Positions 1-10,217 of a stretch of DNA of 64,000 bases are shown here, one piece after another. A program made the translations under genes and the position numbers. Every line of letters begins with the position of its first letter. The first letter of the stretch is position 1. Origin of the DNA: Oscheius sp. JU75 (lineage: Eukaryota; Nematoda; Chromadorea; Rhabditida; Rhabditidae); contig JASJZC010000003.1 of the NCBI GenBank assembly GCA_037178855.1, forward strand, positions 682,001-746,000. Reading direction: 5' to 3'. The notes under the pieces were generated by a model. The model was not told the origin of the DNA, did not search any database, and saw only the letters and a list, made by a program, of their open reading frames with translations.

Positions 1-36
1 CCCTACGTCTGTGAGATGCCAGCTACTGGTGGATAG
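1..36 (+). CDS. 3' end of a C-type lectin gene (partial)
   Basis: The first bases read in frame as PYVCEMPATGG followed by TAG. This is the same C-terminus as the lectins downstream (PYVCEQPATGG), including the last CRD cysteine. The rest of the gene lies to the left of the window. It shows that the lectin array extends beyond the left edge. Confidence 0.85.
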   Translation, partial: PYVCEMPATGG

Positions 37-139
37 TTATTGTTCAATTGTAGTGATCAAGTAAATTCTTGTTTTTCCAATGTTGGACAGTTTTCGAAGC
101 ACTAAGTGGATCTCTCACCGGTATAACCAGAAGCTGGCA

Positions 140-355
140 GACTCTTGTTCAGAAAGTCTGGTCAAGAGGGAGAGAGAATACAAAACTACAAAGTTCCAAT
201 TTTTCATTGGGACAAATAAGCTCGGATTAGTTCGGAAAGCTCTGAGACAAGGATCGGAAAGTGACCGTCCGTTTAGGAGAGTGAAACTAGCCGTGACTCT
301 CTCTAATCCGATCTAAGTGGTCACAGATATGGGATCGAAGTGTCCGTAGTATTAA
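140..355 (+). promoter_or_regulatory. Shared lectin upstream block
   Basis: This stretch before the first complete lectin closely matches sequence before other lectins in the window (about 2200-2345, 3235-3422 and 7540-7642 on the plus strand; 9256-9440 and 12605-12790 on the minus strand). Common words include GATCGGAAAGTGACC, CCGTTTAG and TGACTCTCTCTAATCCGA, always ending a few bases before the ATG. It may be promoter/5'UTR, or simply carried along with gene duplication; sequence alone cannot separate these. Confidence 0.6.
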
Positions 356-1132
356 ATGAGACTACTGGTCCTTTTGTTTCTGCTACATCGATACGTTCTG
401 TCGTGTGCTTCAACCTCTTCAGCGACTAATCCAGTGACTACCAGTACTGAGGGAACTACTACGACTACCACTACAGGTATAGGAAGGATCAAGAATAACT
501 TTGCCTCTAGGAACCAGTACCTCTACTAGCACCACAACAACGACCACGACCACCACAACCACTACGACCACCACTACTACTTGTAGGTTATAACCTAAAT
601 TATAAGTCAAGGCTTTCAGTGGGTTGTCCTACTGGCTGGACCCTTTTCGAAACCAACTGCTTCATATTCGTAGCCACACCAGTTAATGGAGCGACTGCTG
701 CTCAAAACTGTGCAAATATGGGAACAACCCTGGCTTCAATCCATAGTCAAGCGGAAAACGACTTCATTGTTGGTAAGAGGATAGAGATACAGAGGGACAG
801 AAAGACAGAGACGGACACGGTGACCCATTTTCAACTCAGGGTTATCGGGAGGCACAGCTCAAACCTTCATTGGAATTGTTCACTTGGACACAAATCCGAA
901 CACTTTTATGTGGTCGGATGGGTCAGCCTTCGGCCCATTTACCAATTGGTTCCCGGGAGAGCCGAACTTTGTGTCTGGAGAAATGTGTGGTGTGGTGAGT
1001 TTAGGACACAAAACTCTCGATCAACTTCCAGTACAGATCAACGTCCAGACCGGAGATGGGCTGTGGGGAGATCAACAATGCTTGACAGTGACATTTCCTT
1101 ACATCTGTGAGCAGCCGGCTATTGGAGGATAG
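356..1132 (+). CDS. Secreted C-type lectin, single CRD (lectin A)
   Basis: Five exons, join(356..476, 511..582, 620..772, 840..994, 1037..1132), phases 1,1,1,0, spliced in frame to TAG. The protein starts with a signal peptide (MRLLVLLFLLHRYVLSCAST), then a linker of almost pure threonine from exon 2, then a CRD opening with GCPTGWTLFETNCF. Later CRD landmarks are SIHSQAENDF, FMWSDGSAFGPFTNW, GEPN, EMCGV and the final PYICEQPA. EPN is the sugar/Ca site-2 signature of mannose-type CRDs. The usual WND is WGD here, so Ca-dependent binding is likely but not certain. AATAAA follows the stop. The role, probably binding microbial or environmental glycans outside the cell, is inferred from family. 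Confidence 0.88.
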
Positions 1133-1185
1133 AGAGTCTAGAAGACTGTCTTCATTTAATAAATCTTTGCACTCTGTAGTTTTGA

Positions 1186-2152
1186 ATGAGACTACTGGTC
1201 CCTTTGTTCCTTTTACATAGGTACGTTTCATCCTGTGCCTCGACTTCTTCAACCAGTAGTCTCGTGACTACCAGTAATCCTGTGACTACCAGTACCGAGA
1301 CACCTACCACGACCACTACAGGTTAGTAACAGTTGTGAGTCAGTTACTGGGAATACTTTGATTCAGTAGTAATTAGTACAACGTCGACTACTACCACCAC
1401 TAGTACGACCACGACTACCACTACTACCAGTAAGTTTTTTGTCACAATTGGACTATCATCAAAGTACAGTACAGTTCGCTGAATTGTGACTGTGTTGGTC
1501 TATAAAAAGAGTTCAGTGATTTTTTCTTGACTCACCCCCTTGACTCTTCTCCTTCACTATAACTATCATTTTTCCTATTTCAGTGTCCTGTACCCTGTCT
1601 TGACTGTTTTGATTTGAACATATATCTCAGATACTCAGTATTTCTATACTCATTCACTGAATCTTCTTTTTGACTCTCAATTTCCCATTCCAATGCCCTG
1701 TCCCGACGGCTGGACCCTCTTCAAGACCAACTGCTTCATCTTCGGGAACACTGTTGTAAATGGGTTGACTGCTCGTCAAAATTGCATAGACATGGGAGCA
1801 AACCTGGCTTCAATCCATAGTCAAAGCAGAGAATGACTTTGTCTTTGGTAACTCACAGCTTTTCGTCCATTTAATTTAGGACTAACTAGTGGAGCTCTCA
1901 CATACACTGGAATCGTCTGAGGCCTTCCCTTTATGTGATCTGATGGCTCAGCATTCGGTCCTTATACCAATTGGTGGCCGGGAGAGCCGTCTAATATAAC
2001 TTCGGAAATGGTTGTGTCTTAAATGTGGCAAAGCATTAATTCAGATCAACGTCGCCGTCGGAGATGGAAAGTGGGGAGATATACCATGCAGTCGGAACTA
2101 TCCCTACGTCTGCGAGCAGCCGGCTACTGGAGAACTGGAGTCCTATTCCTGA
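1186..2152 (+). pseudogene. Decayed C-type lectin (lectin B)
   Basis: It begins like an intact family member (MRLLVPLFLLHRYVSSC..., Thr-rich exons at 1186-1321 and 1367-1429) and ends near 2152 with PYVCEQPATG. In between it is broken several ways. The acceptor before the CRD exon reads CCAA instead of CAG (about 1690). An extra base in the SIHSQ...END segment near 1825 shifts the frame. The tryptophan of the FMWSDG motif is TGA near 1937, with another TGA just before it. The segment after SEM near 2010 is scrambled. The CRD cannot be made from this locus. Confidence 0.85.
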
Positions 2153-2199
2153 TAAACCATTTTTTTTATAATCAGCTAGTCCCTATGGAAAGATTCTAA

Positions 2200-2345
2200 A
2201 ATCCTTCCAAAGTTCATACTAGGCAGAGCAGACAGCGGGATCGCAAAGCAACTATCCGTTTAGGAGAGTGAGACTAGCTGTGACTCTCTTTAATCTAGGC
2301 TAAGTGGTCACGGACATGGGGGTCAAAGAGTGTTCATAGTTTTGA
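2200..2345 (+). promoter_or_regulatory. Shared lectin upstream block (before lectin C)
   Basis: A second copy of the upstream block. It carries TCCGTTTAGGAGAGTGAGAC and CTGTGACTCTCTTTAATC, then GGTCAC, and ends at the ATG of lectin C. It is more diverged than the copies before lectins A and D. Confidence 0.55.
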
Positions 2346-3148
2346 ATGAGACTGCTGGTCCCTTTGCTTCTGTTATATCAGTACGTCTTGTCCTGTATTT
2401 CTACTTCAGCAGCCAGTAGTCCTGTGACTACCAGTACTGAGAGTCCAATCACGACTACCATCACAGGTAACCTTGAAACATATTTCTATACTCTTGGAGT
2501 TAGGAACTAGTACCTCAACTAGTACTACGACCCCTAGCACAACAACTACAACCACAACTACTACAACTACCACTACTACCAGTGAGTTTCTTTGTCTAGA
2601 AACCATACAAATTCAGTGCCCTGTTCCGTTGGCTGGTCTCTCTTTGAAACCAATTGCTTCATGTTCGTGGCTACAGCAGCCAATGGAGTGGTAGCTGCCC
2701 AAAACTGCGCAGCTTTAGGCGCCGCACTGGCTTCAATTCATAATCAGGCTGAAAATGACTTTGTTGCCGGTAAGAAATGACAGAGGGATAGAGAGACAGA
2801 GATACAGAGACACAGAGACATACAGAGACACAGAGACATTTTGATTCTTCTTCAGGACTAATAACTGGCGGTGTCCGAACGTACATTGGCATAGCTCATC
2901 CCAACACCAACCCTGCTACCTTTATGTGGTCAGATGGGTCAACTTGGGGACCTTATACCAATTGGAAAGCGGGAGAACCTGATAATATTGTTGGAGAAAT
3001 GTGTGGCATCGTAAGTTTAAGATACAAAGACCTTTGAATACGAGCGATTCAGATCAATATCACCGTCGGAGATGGGCAATGGGGTGACGTCTCCTGTACT
3101 GCTGCTAGCAACAACTATCCCTACGTCTGTGAACAGCCAGCTACTTGA
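2346..3148 (+). CDS. Secreted C-type lectin, single CRD (lectin C)
   Basis: join(2346..2466, 2504..2581, 2617..2769, 2856..3010, 3053..3148) gives one open frame to TGA with the same exon phases as lectin A. Signal peptide MRLLVPLLLLYQYVLSC, a Thr-rich linker, then the CRD: CSVGWSLFETNCFMF, SIHNQAENDFVAG, FMWSDGSTWGPYTNW, GEPDNIVGEMCG, QWGDVSC and PYVCEQPAT. The EPN position is EPD and WND is WGD, so canonical Ca/mannose binding is weakened compared with lectin A. Intron 3 contains a GACAGAGA/CAGAGACA tract. A poly(A) signal (AATAAA) lies about 20 nt after the stop. Confidence 0.88.
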
Positions 3149-3234
3149 AGATAGTGGTCAATGAGCCCTTGACCTAATAAACTTTTTGTCAGCTAGTCCC
3201 TGTCAAAAGGTTTCAAAGTCAACGAAAGTTCAGA

Positions 3235-3422
3235 TTAGTCAAGGGGGCTGGAAACAAGGAGAGTACAAGACTACCAGCGTTCCAATAGAGCAATTAGGTA
3301 GGATTAGTTCGGAAAGCTCTGAGACAGGGATCGGAAAGTGACCATCCGTTTAGAAGAGCGAAACTAGCTGTGACTCTGTCTAATCCGAGCTAAGGGCACG
3401 ATCAAGATGTTCACAGTTTTAA
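3235..3422 (+). promoter_or_regulatory. Shared lectin upstream block (before lectin D)
   Basis: The third copy of the block. It shares GATTAGTTCGGAAAGCTCTG with the copy at 140-355, then GATCGGAAAGTGACC, CCGTTTAG and TGACTCTGTCTAATCCGAGC, ending at the ATG of lectin D. Confidence 0.6.
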
Positions 3423-4158
3423 ATGTGGCTACTGGTCCCTTTGTTTTTGCTACCTCGGTACGTCTTGTCCTGTGTTTCGACCTCTTCAGCCAGTAGTCCT
3501 GTGTCCACCAGTACTGAGGCAGCTACCACGACTATTACAGGTTAGTTTTTGTTATAACTTAGGCACACCAATCTTTAGTGACCAGTACTTCGACAAGTAC
3601 CACAACAACAACCACAACCACCACGACCACCACTACTACTTGTAGGTTATAACCTAAATTATAAGTCAAGGCTTTCAGTGGGTTGTCCTTCTGGCTGGAC
3701 CCTCTTCGAAACCAATTGCTTCATATTCGTAACCACACCAGTAAATGGAGTGACTGCTGCTCAGAACTGTGCAAGTATGGGAGCAACCTTGGCTTCAATC
3801 CATAGTCAAACGGAAAATGACTTTATCGTCGGTACAGTACAATTATCAACAATCAATCTTGGGATTCCAGATATCACAGGAGGCGTGCAAACGTGGATTG
3901 GAATAGTTCACGCTGACCTAAACTTTGCAACTTTTCAGTGGTCAGACGGCTCTGCATTTGGTCCTTATACCAATTGGAGACCTAGCGAGCCAAGTTTACT
4001 GGCTGGAGAGATGTGTGGAGCTGTAAGTTTTCCATTATTGACTTAAAAACAATACTGGTCAGATTAATGTGATTCCTGGCAGCGGAACATGGGATGATGG
4101 TGGTTGCACGGCTGGAGCTGGCCCCTACGTTTGTGAACAGCCGGCTACTGGAGGATGA
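3423..4158 (+). CDS. Secreted C-type lectin, single CRD (lectin D)
   Basis: Model join(3423..3540, 3579..3641, 3679..3831, 3871..4022, 4063..4158). Signal peptide MWLLVPLFLLPRYVLSC, Thr linker, then a CRD with GCPSGWTLFETNCFIF, SIHSQTENDFIV, TWIGIVHADL, FQWSDGSAFGPYTNW, SEPSLLAGEMCGA, TWDDGGC and PYVCEQPATGG, ending in TGA. The EPN position is EPS. Intron 3 (3832-3870) is only 39 nt, a multiple of three and without stops, so retaining it would add 13 residues in frame; both forms are possible. A LINE begins within a few bases of the stop codon, so the normal 3'UTR has been replaced. Confidence 0.85.
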
Positions 4159-4162
4159 GACA

Positions 4163-5560
4163 GTTATTTTTTTTAAATTATTTATTGCAATTATATTGTC
4201 TTCGACTATTGCTGATCTAATGTTCTTCCATTCCTGATTGTTTTTTGTCCACCACGAGTGTCCAGCCTCTCTTTGCACTTCATCGATCCAGGCGTTGTCT
4301 TCCAGGCAGTCTTCTGCTCTCGAATGGGATCCACTCTGATATCGTTTTTGACCATCTCGAGGCTTCCATCTTGGTGGTTTTCTCGGCCCAGAGGAGCTTC
4401 AAACAGAGTGCTTCCTTCCTCCAGTCTATCAGATGCCAACCATCCTTCGTTCCATCCTTCTTTGACAGACCTCGATGTAGTTCTTCTCTGCTTCTTTCAG
4501 GGTCCAAGTCTCAGCTCCGTATAATGCCACAGGACTGATGTATGACTCAAACAGCATCTTGCGCTTCTTCATGGGGATCAAGCGGCAGGTTAGCAGGTTC
4601 GCTACCTTGTTGAAGGCAAAAGCTTGTCCCATTTGTCTTCTGACCTCATCGGAATCACCGAGTGGGATCGATATTTGTGATCCCAGGAAGATGACTTGTT
4701 TACAAAGTTGAGATGGGATCCGTTGATCGTCAGGGACATCAGTACCGTCTTTTTGGTGTTGTTTTCGAGACCAACCGTCCTCATCGCAGTCGTGAGCTTG
4801 TACATCATCCGTCCCATGCCTGGTCTGCTCCTGGAGAAAAGGACCATGTCGTCCGCATATTCTAGAATGATCAACTGTTGGCCATTGATTCGGATGCCTT
4901 CCTCTTCCCATTAGATTTTGTTGATTGCATAGCTCAGTGTAGCATTGAAGAGCTTCGGACTGATCACATCTCCTTGACGTACTCCTCGTTTGACATCCAC
5001 AGGAACCCGAGAGCCATTGATCAGGATGAATGTAGAACCCGTCTCGTAGAGGCGTCGGAGCATCTTGATCAGAGTGGAGTTGATTCCCATCTCCGTCAGA
5101 GCGTTATACGTCGACTGTCAGCTGATTGTATCGAAGGCTTTCTTAGAATCAATGAAGCCCAAACACAGTTTGAGATTGTGTTCAGTGCTCTTCTCAATGT
5201 TCTGTTTGACAGAGTACAGATTATCCATCGTAGAATAGCCTTTCCGGAAGCCCGTTTGCCATTCATCTGCTTACTCGTCCAGGCATCGTTCCATCCGTCT
5301 CATAAGTACTTGAGTGAGTACTTTTGCACAGCATTGCAACAGGCAGATGGGTCTGGAGTTTGACGGATCGTCCGAATCACCTGATTTGTGGAGGAGTGTA
5401 ACGATAGCCTTAGTCAATCTTTTGGGTACAGCTCCTCCGTCCATGAGGTGATTCAGGATGTTGCAGATTACTTGCCCGGCTTCATCTTTAGCGTGGAAGA
5501 GCATCGATGGTGACAGTCCATCCGATCCAGACGCTCCAGATCTCGGAGCTGAGACAGTAA
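4163..5560 (-). mobile_element. Dead, 5'-truncated non-LTR retrotransposon (LINE, RTE-like)
   Basis: Minus-strand reading frames encode consecutive pieces of a LINE reverse transcriptase. A finger/palm part lies at about 5270-5560 (LTKAIVTLLHKSGDSD, SRPICLL). The catalytic YADD box lies at about 4850 (EYADDMVLFSRS). The thumb and connection lie at about 4430-4760 (MKKRKMLFESYISPVALYGA, ETWTLKE). They sit in different frames, so the element is frameshifted and inactive. There is no endonuclease domain, consistent with 5' truncation on insertion. The element's 3' end is an A-rich tail (plus strand TTATTTTTTTTAAATTATTT, from about 4163) next to the stop codon of lectin D. The clade call is from memory of RTE-like motifs and is tentative. 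Confidence 0.85.
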
Positions 5561-5758
5561 CCTTGAGAATCATATATAGAAACGAAGCTGATAGAAAGAC
5601 AGAGACCAAGAGACCGAAGGACAGAATGATCGAGAGCCAGTTTCTTTCTGAACCCGCTTGAAATGTCAACTGGGCGCAATAAGGAGAAGCGGATATCAGT
5701 TTCTTGTTTACGGGGACCGTGAGATTCGGTTAAATGGCTATATTTCTTGGTCTCGCAC

Positions 5759-6464
5759 ATGCAACGAACCTACGTGTGTCTTCTTTCTTCCCTTCCTGCT
5801 ATTTTAGCCTGTGTGGCTACCTACACCTATGACTTTCCCGCGTACAATATTGAGAGTACAAGAGCAGAAACTACGACCTCTACCATAACCACAACGACTA
5901 CGAAGACTACGACTACTACTACTACTCCCAGTGAGTTTTAGGACAGTGAGACAGTGATGGCGACTCTCACATTTTAGTGCCATGTCCTAATGACTGGACC
6001 CAGTACGATACCAACTGTTACATCTTCGTCGCCACTGCTACCGATGCCCCAACTGCCCGTTTGAACTGCCAAGCGAGCGATGGAGAGCTGGTCTCGATCC
6101 ATAGTCAAGCAGAAAATGTCTTTGTCTTTGGTAGTCACTCCTGAATCAAAGCTCAGTACGTTACAGGTCTGACCGCTGGAGTTCAAACCTGGCTAGGTGG
6201 CATGAATCCAGCTCCACCTGTCTATGCTTTCGTGTGGTCGGATAGCTCACCCTTCGGACCCTACGTCAATTGGAGACCAACGGAACCGACTCTGACAGCC
6301 GTTGATATGTGCATGATTGTAAGACATGAGGTGGTACTATACAATGGAAGGAATTTTAGATGAACTTGAATCCGAACAACGCACAGTGGGACGATTTCCC
6401 CTGCACATTTTGCCATATATTTGTAAACAACCAGCTGTTCTATAAAAAAAAGAAGTTTACCTAA
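5759..6464 (+). CDS. C-type lectin of a distinct subtype, frameshifted near its C-terminus (lectin E)
   Basis: join(5759..5930, 5978..6130, 6167..6318, 6360..6464). It has a different signal peptide from its neighbours (MQRTYVCLLSSLPAILACVA), and the linker is merged into exon 1, giving four exons instead of five. The CRD reads CPNDWTQYDTNCYIF, SIHSQAENVF, FVWSDSSPFGPYVNW, TEPTLTAVDMCM and QWDDFPC. After that cysteine the frame shifts: in frame it ends CTFCHIFVNNQLFY... with stop at 6462, whereas the +1 frame gives the expected YICKQPAV with stop at 6443. The conserved last cysteine is therefore lost unless the sequence has an error. Recent pseudogenisation or an altered C-terminus are both possible. 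Confidence 0.7.
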
Positions 6465-6651
6465 CTCAATCTGTTTCTACTAATGTCTTCAAAGAGACAG
6501 AGAACCAGAGAACAGAAAAAACTTTTTTTTTATTGCGACGAGATTATCTCTCACTTGTGAGTTCACACGCAAAAAGAATAAGCGGCTATCAGTTTCTTGT
6601 CCACGAAGGGTAGACAAATGCGATTAAACTGCTTTATATCTTGACCCCGCA

Positions 6652-6920
6652 CATGCAACGAACCTCTTATTGCTTCCCTTCCGGCGACTTTTGCCTGTGT
6701 GGTTACCTTCACCTATGACTTTCCGGCCTACAATATTGAGTGTACAAGAGCGGAAACTACGACGTCTACTACCATTACAACGACCACATGTGAGTTGGGA
6801 CAAAGACGGAGACAGAGACAGTCTTAACATTTTCAGTGGGCTGTTTAGCCGGCTGAACCCTTTTCGAAACCAGCCGAGGTTTCGAGGAAGCAGCCAGCTA
6901 ACCCGTTCCTGCGGACAATA
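6652..6920 (+). pseudogene. Truncated copy of lectin E (lectin F)
   Basis: The 5' flank, signal-peptide region and linker repeat those of lectin E (ATGCAACGAACC, then TATGACTTTC, then the Thr codons). A deletion shifts the frame inside the signal peptide (a TGA falls after about 20 codons). In the CRD exon the tryptophan of GWTLFET is TGA, and homology stops near 6920. Only the first quarter of the gene is present. Confidence 0.75.
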
Positions 6921-7114
6921 AAATCCAAAGATTTGGAGACACTTTCCGAGCTACACACCTTGACTGTTCCCTAGCATGTGCGCTAGAGACAGAGAGACAA
7001 AGAACAAAAGGCGACCAACGATCGGTTCTGACTAAGCGAAAGTAGCTGTAACTCTCTAATCCGAGCTAAGTGACCAAGAGATTCGGAGAGTGCAAAGCTC
7101 ATGCAACTGTTTCT

Positions 7115-7507
7115 ATGAGACTGCTGGTCAGTCTTTTTTCTACATCGGAATGTTTTGTTTTTCTATCCACAGTCAGGAAGAAAATTACTTTATTTTGAGT
7201 ACCATCACTGTTAGACCAGACAGACCAGTAAATTTAGGCCTGACAGGAGGAACCTTGGCCTGGATCGATACGATCCTACTACTTTTATGTGGGTTGACGG
7301 GACAGCATTTGATCCATATACAAATTGGAGATAGACAGCTGGAGAACTGACTAAATCTGCTACGGAGAATTATGGAAAGGTGTCTATGAATTTTGTACAT
7401 CAAAACGATCAGTTCATATTAATTTTGAGAAAGGAACCGGGACATGGGATGATGCGGACTGTATTGCCAGCCATGCCTATCTTTGTAAACAGCCTGTTAC
7501 TACTTGA
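7115..7507 (+). pseudogene. Internally deleted lectin remnant (lectin G)
   Basis: The signal peptide (MRLLVSLF...) runs directly into the middle of the CRD (SIHSQEENYFIL near 7167), so the Thr linker and the first half of the CRD are missing. Later motifs are recognisable but broken. The FMWSDG segment is frameshifted and the NW of YTNW is followed by TAG (7332-7336 region). The C-terminal LCKQPVTT with TGA survives at 7507. Confidence 0.75.
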
Positions 7508-7642
7508 GATTTTTTTTAATAAACTTTTACCGAGTAGTCCAGTGAAACAGAGAGACAGTTTTACAATGGACACAACCGTGACTCTCTATAATCCTGACTA
7601 AGCGGTCACAGACATCTAGCCAAAATGTTTCCGTAGTTTTGA

Positions 7643-8382
7643 ATGAGACCTCTGACTCCATTGCTTTTGATATATCCGTATGTCTTGTCATGTGCCTCGA
7701 CCTCTTCAGTCAGTAGTCCTGTGACTACCAGTACTGAGAGTCCCATCACAACAACAACAACAGGTCAGAGATAATCATGAGTCAGCCACTATGACTTCCA
7801 GAATCGACTACGACCACTAGCACAACAACGACTACCACCACTTCCACGACGACTACTACGACTACAACTACATGTAAGTCGCTCCACACATACTGCCATA
7901 CCAGTATTCTAGTGGGCTGTCCCGATGGCTGGTCGCTCTTCGAGACCAACTGCTTCATGTTCTTCAACATACCTGTAGATGGAATCACAGCCGGTACAAA
8001 CTGCGTGGCCCTGGGTGGAAATCTGGCTTCTATCCACAGTAAGGCGGAAAATGACTTTGTCAATGGTATGCTTCTCATTGCATTCCAACAAGAACCTAGG
8101 TCTAACTCTTGGCGGAATCACCTGGATCGGTATAGTTCACCTCGACAGGAACATCAACACCTTTATGTGGTCTGACGGCACGGACTTTGGTCCCTATACG
8201 AATTGGAGACCGAGCGAGCCGGCTCTGATGCCCGGTGAAATGTGTGGAGTGGTGGGTTGAGGCAACTTCTGACGATATTTGACTCTTAGCTCAATGTGGC
8301 TCCTGGACTCTGGGATGATGCAATCTGTGTGGCGCCCAATGTTTTCCCCTATGTTTGCGAGCAGCCAGCTACGGGAGGATAA
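7643..8382 (+). CDS. Secreted C-type lectin, single CRD (lectin H)
   Basis: join(7643..7763, 7802..7873, 7913..8065, 8100..8251, 8290..8382), phases 1,1,1,0. Signal peptide MRPLTPLLLIYPYVLSC, linker of Thr with a few Ser, then the CRD: GCPDGWSLFETNCFMF, SIHSKAENDFVNG, TWIGIVHLDR, FMWSDGTDFGPYTNW, SEPALMPGEMCGV, LWDDAIC and PYVCEQPATGG before TAA. The EPN position is EPA and WND is WDD. It is the last plus-strand copy before the lectin array flips orientation; lectin I converges on it tail to tail, with 129 bp between the stop codons. Confidence 0.88.
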
Positions 8383-8511
8383 GAATACTGTCGTTCAGAG
8401 AATAAATCATTGCACTTCTGTCTCTCTGTCTCACTGTCTGATTGTTTCTCTGTATCTCTGTCTCTTCTCTGTTTTCCAGTCTCTCTTGTTCAAAGATTTA
8501 TAGCCAAGGGT

Positions 8512-9255
8512 TCAAGTCGCTACAGGCTGCTCACACACGTAAGAATTCTGAAAGCCAGTGCAGGGAAAGTCGTCCCAAGATCCAGTGTTAGCAAAAACGT
8601 TCATCTAAACTGATCTTGTTGCTGTCACTGTTACTCCACCTACCGTGCCACACATATCCGTCGCAATTAGAGTAGGCTCTCCCGGTCTAAAATTGATGTA
8701 AGGTCCAAAAGCGGAGCCGTCTGTCCAGATAAAGTTGTTGCCCGGCGGAGCCGGATTCACCATTCCGATCCAAATAAGCATTCCGCCGCTGAGAGCTAAA
8801 CCATTGGACTTTAAATGTTTGGGAACATAGAATAACTGTTGACAAAGTCATTCTCAGCCTGACTATGGATAGAAACCAGATTTGCTCCCACCGCTTGACA
8901 ATTCAGACCAGCGGTCATGGCATCTACGCCGGCCATGACGAAGAGGAAACAGTTGCTTTCGAACTGGGTCCAGCCATCGGGACAGGGTACTGGAAGTTAG
9001 AGTGAAGACAGAGACAAAGATAGACTCACAAACTGTAGTAGTGGTCGTAGTAGTCGTTGTGGTAGTAGTGGTCGTTGTACTGGTCGAGGTAGTCGTTCCT
9101 GTAAAGCCTACAGTATCACCTATCAAATGTTCTGAACCTGTTGTAGTCGTGATAGGACTCTCTGTACTGATAGTCACAGGACTACTGACTGAAGAGGTCG
9201 AAGCACATGACAAGATGTACCGCGGTAACAAAAACAAAGGGACCAGTAGCCACAT
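8512..9255 (-). CDS. Secreted C-type lectin, single CRD, inverted (lectin I)
   Basis: complement(join(8512..8604, 8644..8795, 8837..8989, 9030..9098, 9138..9255)). Signal peptide MWLLVPLFLLPRYILSC, nearly that of lectin D, then a Thr linker and a CRD with PCPDGWTQFESNCFLF, SIHSQAENDFVN, MLIWIGMVNPAPPGNN, FIWTDGSAFGPYINF, GEPTLIATDMCG, SWDDFPC and YVCEQPVAT. Exon 4 uses the acceptor TGGTTTAG, the only one that keeps phase 1. The tryptophan of the usual TNW is Phe here. Its upstream block on the minus strand matches those of lectins A and D. Confidence 0.86.
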
Positions 9256-9440
9256 TCAAAACTGTGGGCATCTTTCGCCCCTTAACCGTGTCCATGACCG
9301 TTTAGCTCGGATTAAACAGAGTCACGGCTAGTCTCGCTCTTCTAAACGGATGGTCACTTTCCGATCCCTCTCTCAGAGGTTTCTAATCCTCGCTAATTGC
9401 TCTATTGGAACGCTGGTAGTCTTGTACTCTCTCCTGATCA
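9256..9440 (-). promoter_or_regulatory. Shared lectin upstream block (before lectin I)
   Basis: In reverse complement this is the same block as at 3235-3422 (GATCGGAAAGTGACCATCCG, then GAGCGAGACTAGCCGTGACT). It ends abruptly near 9440, where it is joined to the acetyltransferase fragment. A further copy at 12605-12790 has the same orientation. Confidence 0.6.
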
Positions 9441-9641
9441 TAAGCAAATTCCTTGATGAAGACGGCGCTCAGCGTAGAAGTGAGGATATTGTCTAGAAAA
9501 CAATCAGTAGAACAATATAATAATTGATATACCTTCTTTTCTAACCAAAAAGGCAATTCTGCAGTTCGGAAATACGCGAAGAAGGGTCATAGTGACCTCG
9601 TCTTGAGCAGTGAAAATGTTGGGGTCGAGTAGTTCCGAGAC
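9441..9641 (-). pseudogene. Inverted fragment of the acetyltransferase gene
   Basis: On the minus strand this repeats the end of exon 1, intron 1 and the start of exon 2 of the gene at 10695-11777 (DPNIFTAQDEVTMTLLRVF, then the GTATATCA...TTTCTAG intron, then DNILTSTLSAVF). Because the intron is kept it arose by DNA duplication, not retroposition. It is cut at both ends: one joins a lectin upstream block and the other a 183-bp inverted repeat. Confidence 0.85.
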
Positions 9642-9818
9642 GAAAAAAATGTTGATCAATCGTGAGTACTTCGAATATTTGCAAAATGCCTTTGTTCGAC
9701 CGGTCACAAAGAACTATTGTCACATGTCTTCGACAGATATTTTTCTCAAAAACTTCCGGTGACATGTTCGCTTTTTTCAACGATCTCTTATCTAGCATTA
9801 GTAGCCGGAAAATGTTAT
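9634..9818. repeat. Left arm of a 183-bp inverted repeat
   Basis: This segment is nearly identical in reverse complement to 10218-10400; about 400 bp separate the arms. Each arm can encode LKKANMSPEVFEKNICRRHV-like residues (KASMSSEVFEKN in the other arm), so it looks like a duplicated exon from a gene I do not recognise. A direct repeat AAACGTCTGTT lies in the spacer near 9905-9935. Confidence 0.75.
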
Positions 9819-10217
9819 GCGGAGGCTGAATGAAAGGACTTTTAAGTGTTGTGAAGTATGAACAGACACTTACACTTGTAACACTTATGTTGAAGTTCAT
9901 AATAAACGTCTGTTCAAAACAAACGTCTGTTTATTATAAATAAATTCACTATAACACACTTAGTATCCATACAAGTCACAAAAACTGGTGAGATTCGTAT
10001 TTAATGCCTTCATGTTGTAAAACGATTGAAGCAGATGACGGATATCAAGTACCAATTTAAAATTTTTATAAGAGCATAGCCAAAGTTTCACTTCTTACAT
10101 AAGTAGCTTTTACGGAATTGAAACATACACATTTCATAGTTCTAAAAATGAAATGTACAAGATCTAATACTCCAGACTAAATTTCAGGTAACGCTTTTCT
10201 CAGGAGTCCAATGAATG

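Noticed and set aside
419-610. Long poly-valine open frames antisense to the lectins (also near 2410, 7790, 9010, 15070)
   Set aside because: They are the reverse complement of the threonine-codon linkers (ACN read as NGT) and lie over well-supported exons on the other strand.
4245-5363. Plus-strand open frames over 4.2-5.4 kb
   Set aside because: They are antisense to the LINE reverse transcriptase, have no family features, and are broken at the element's ends.
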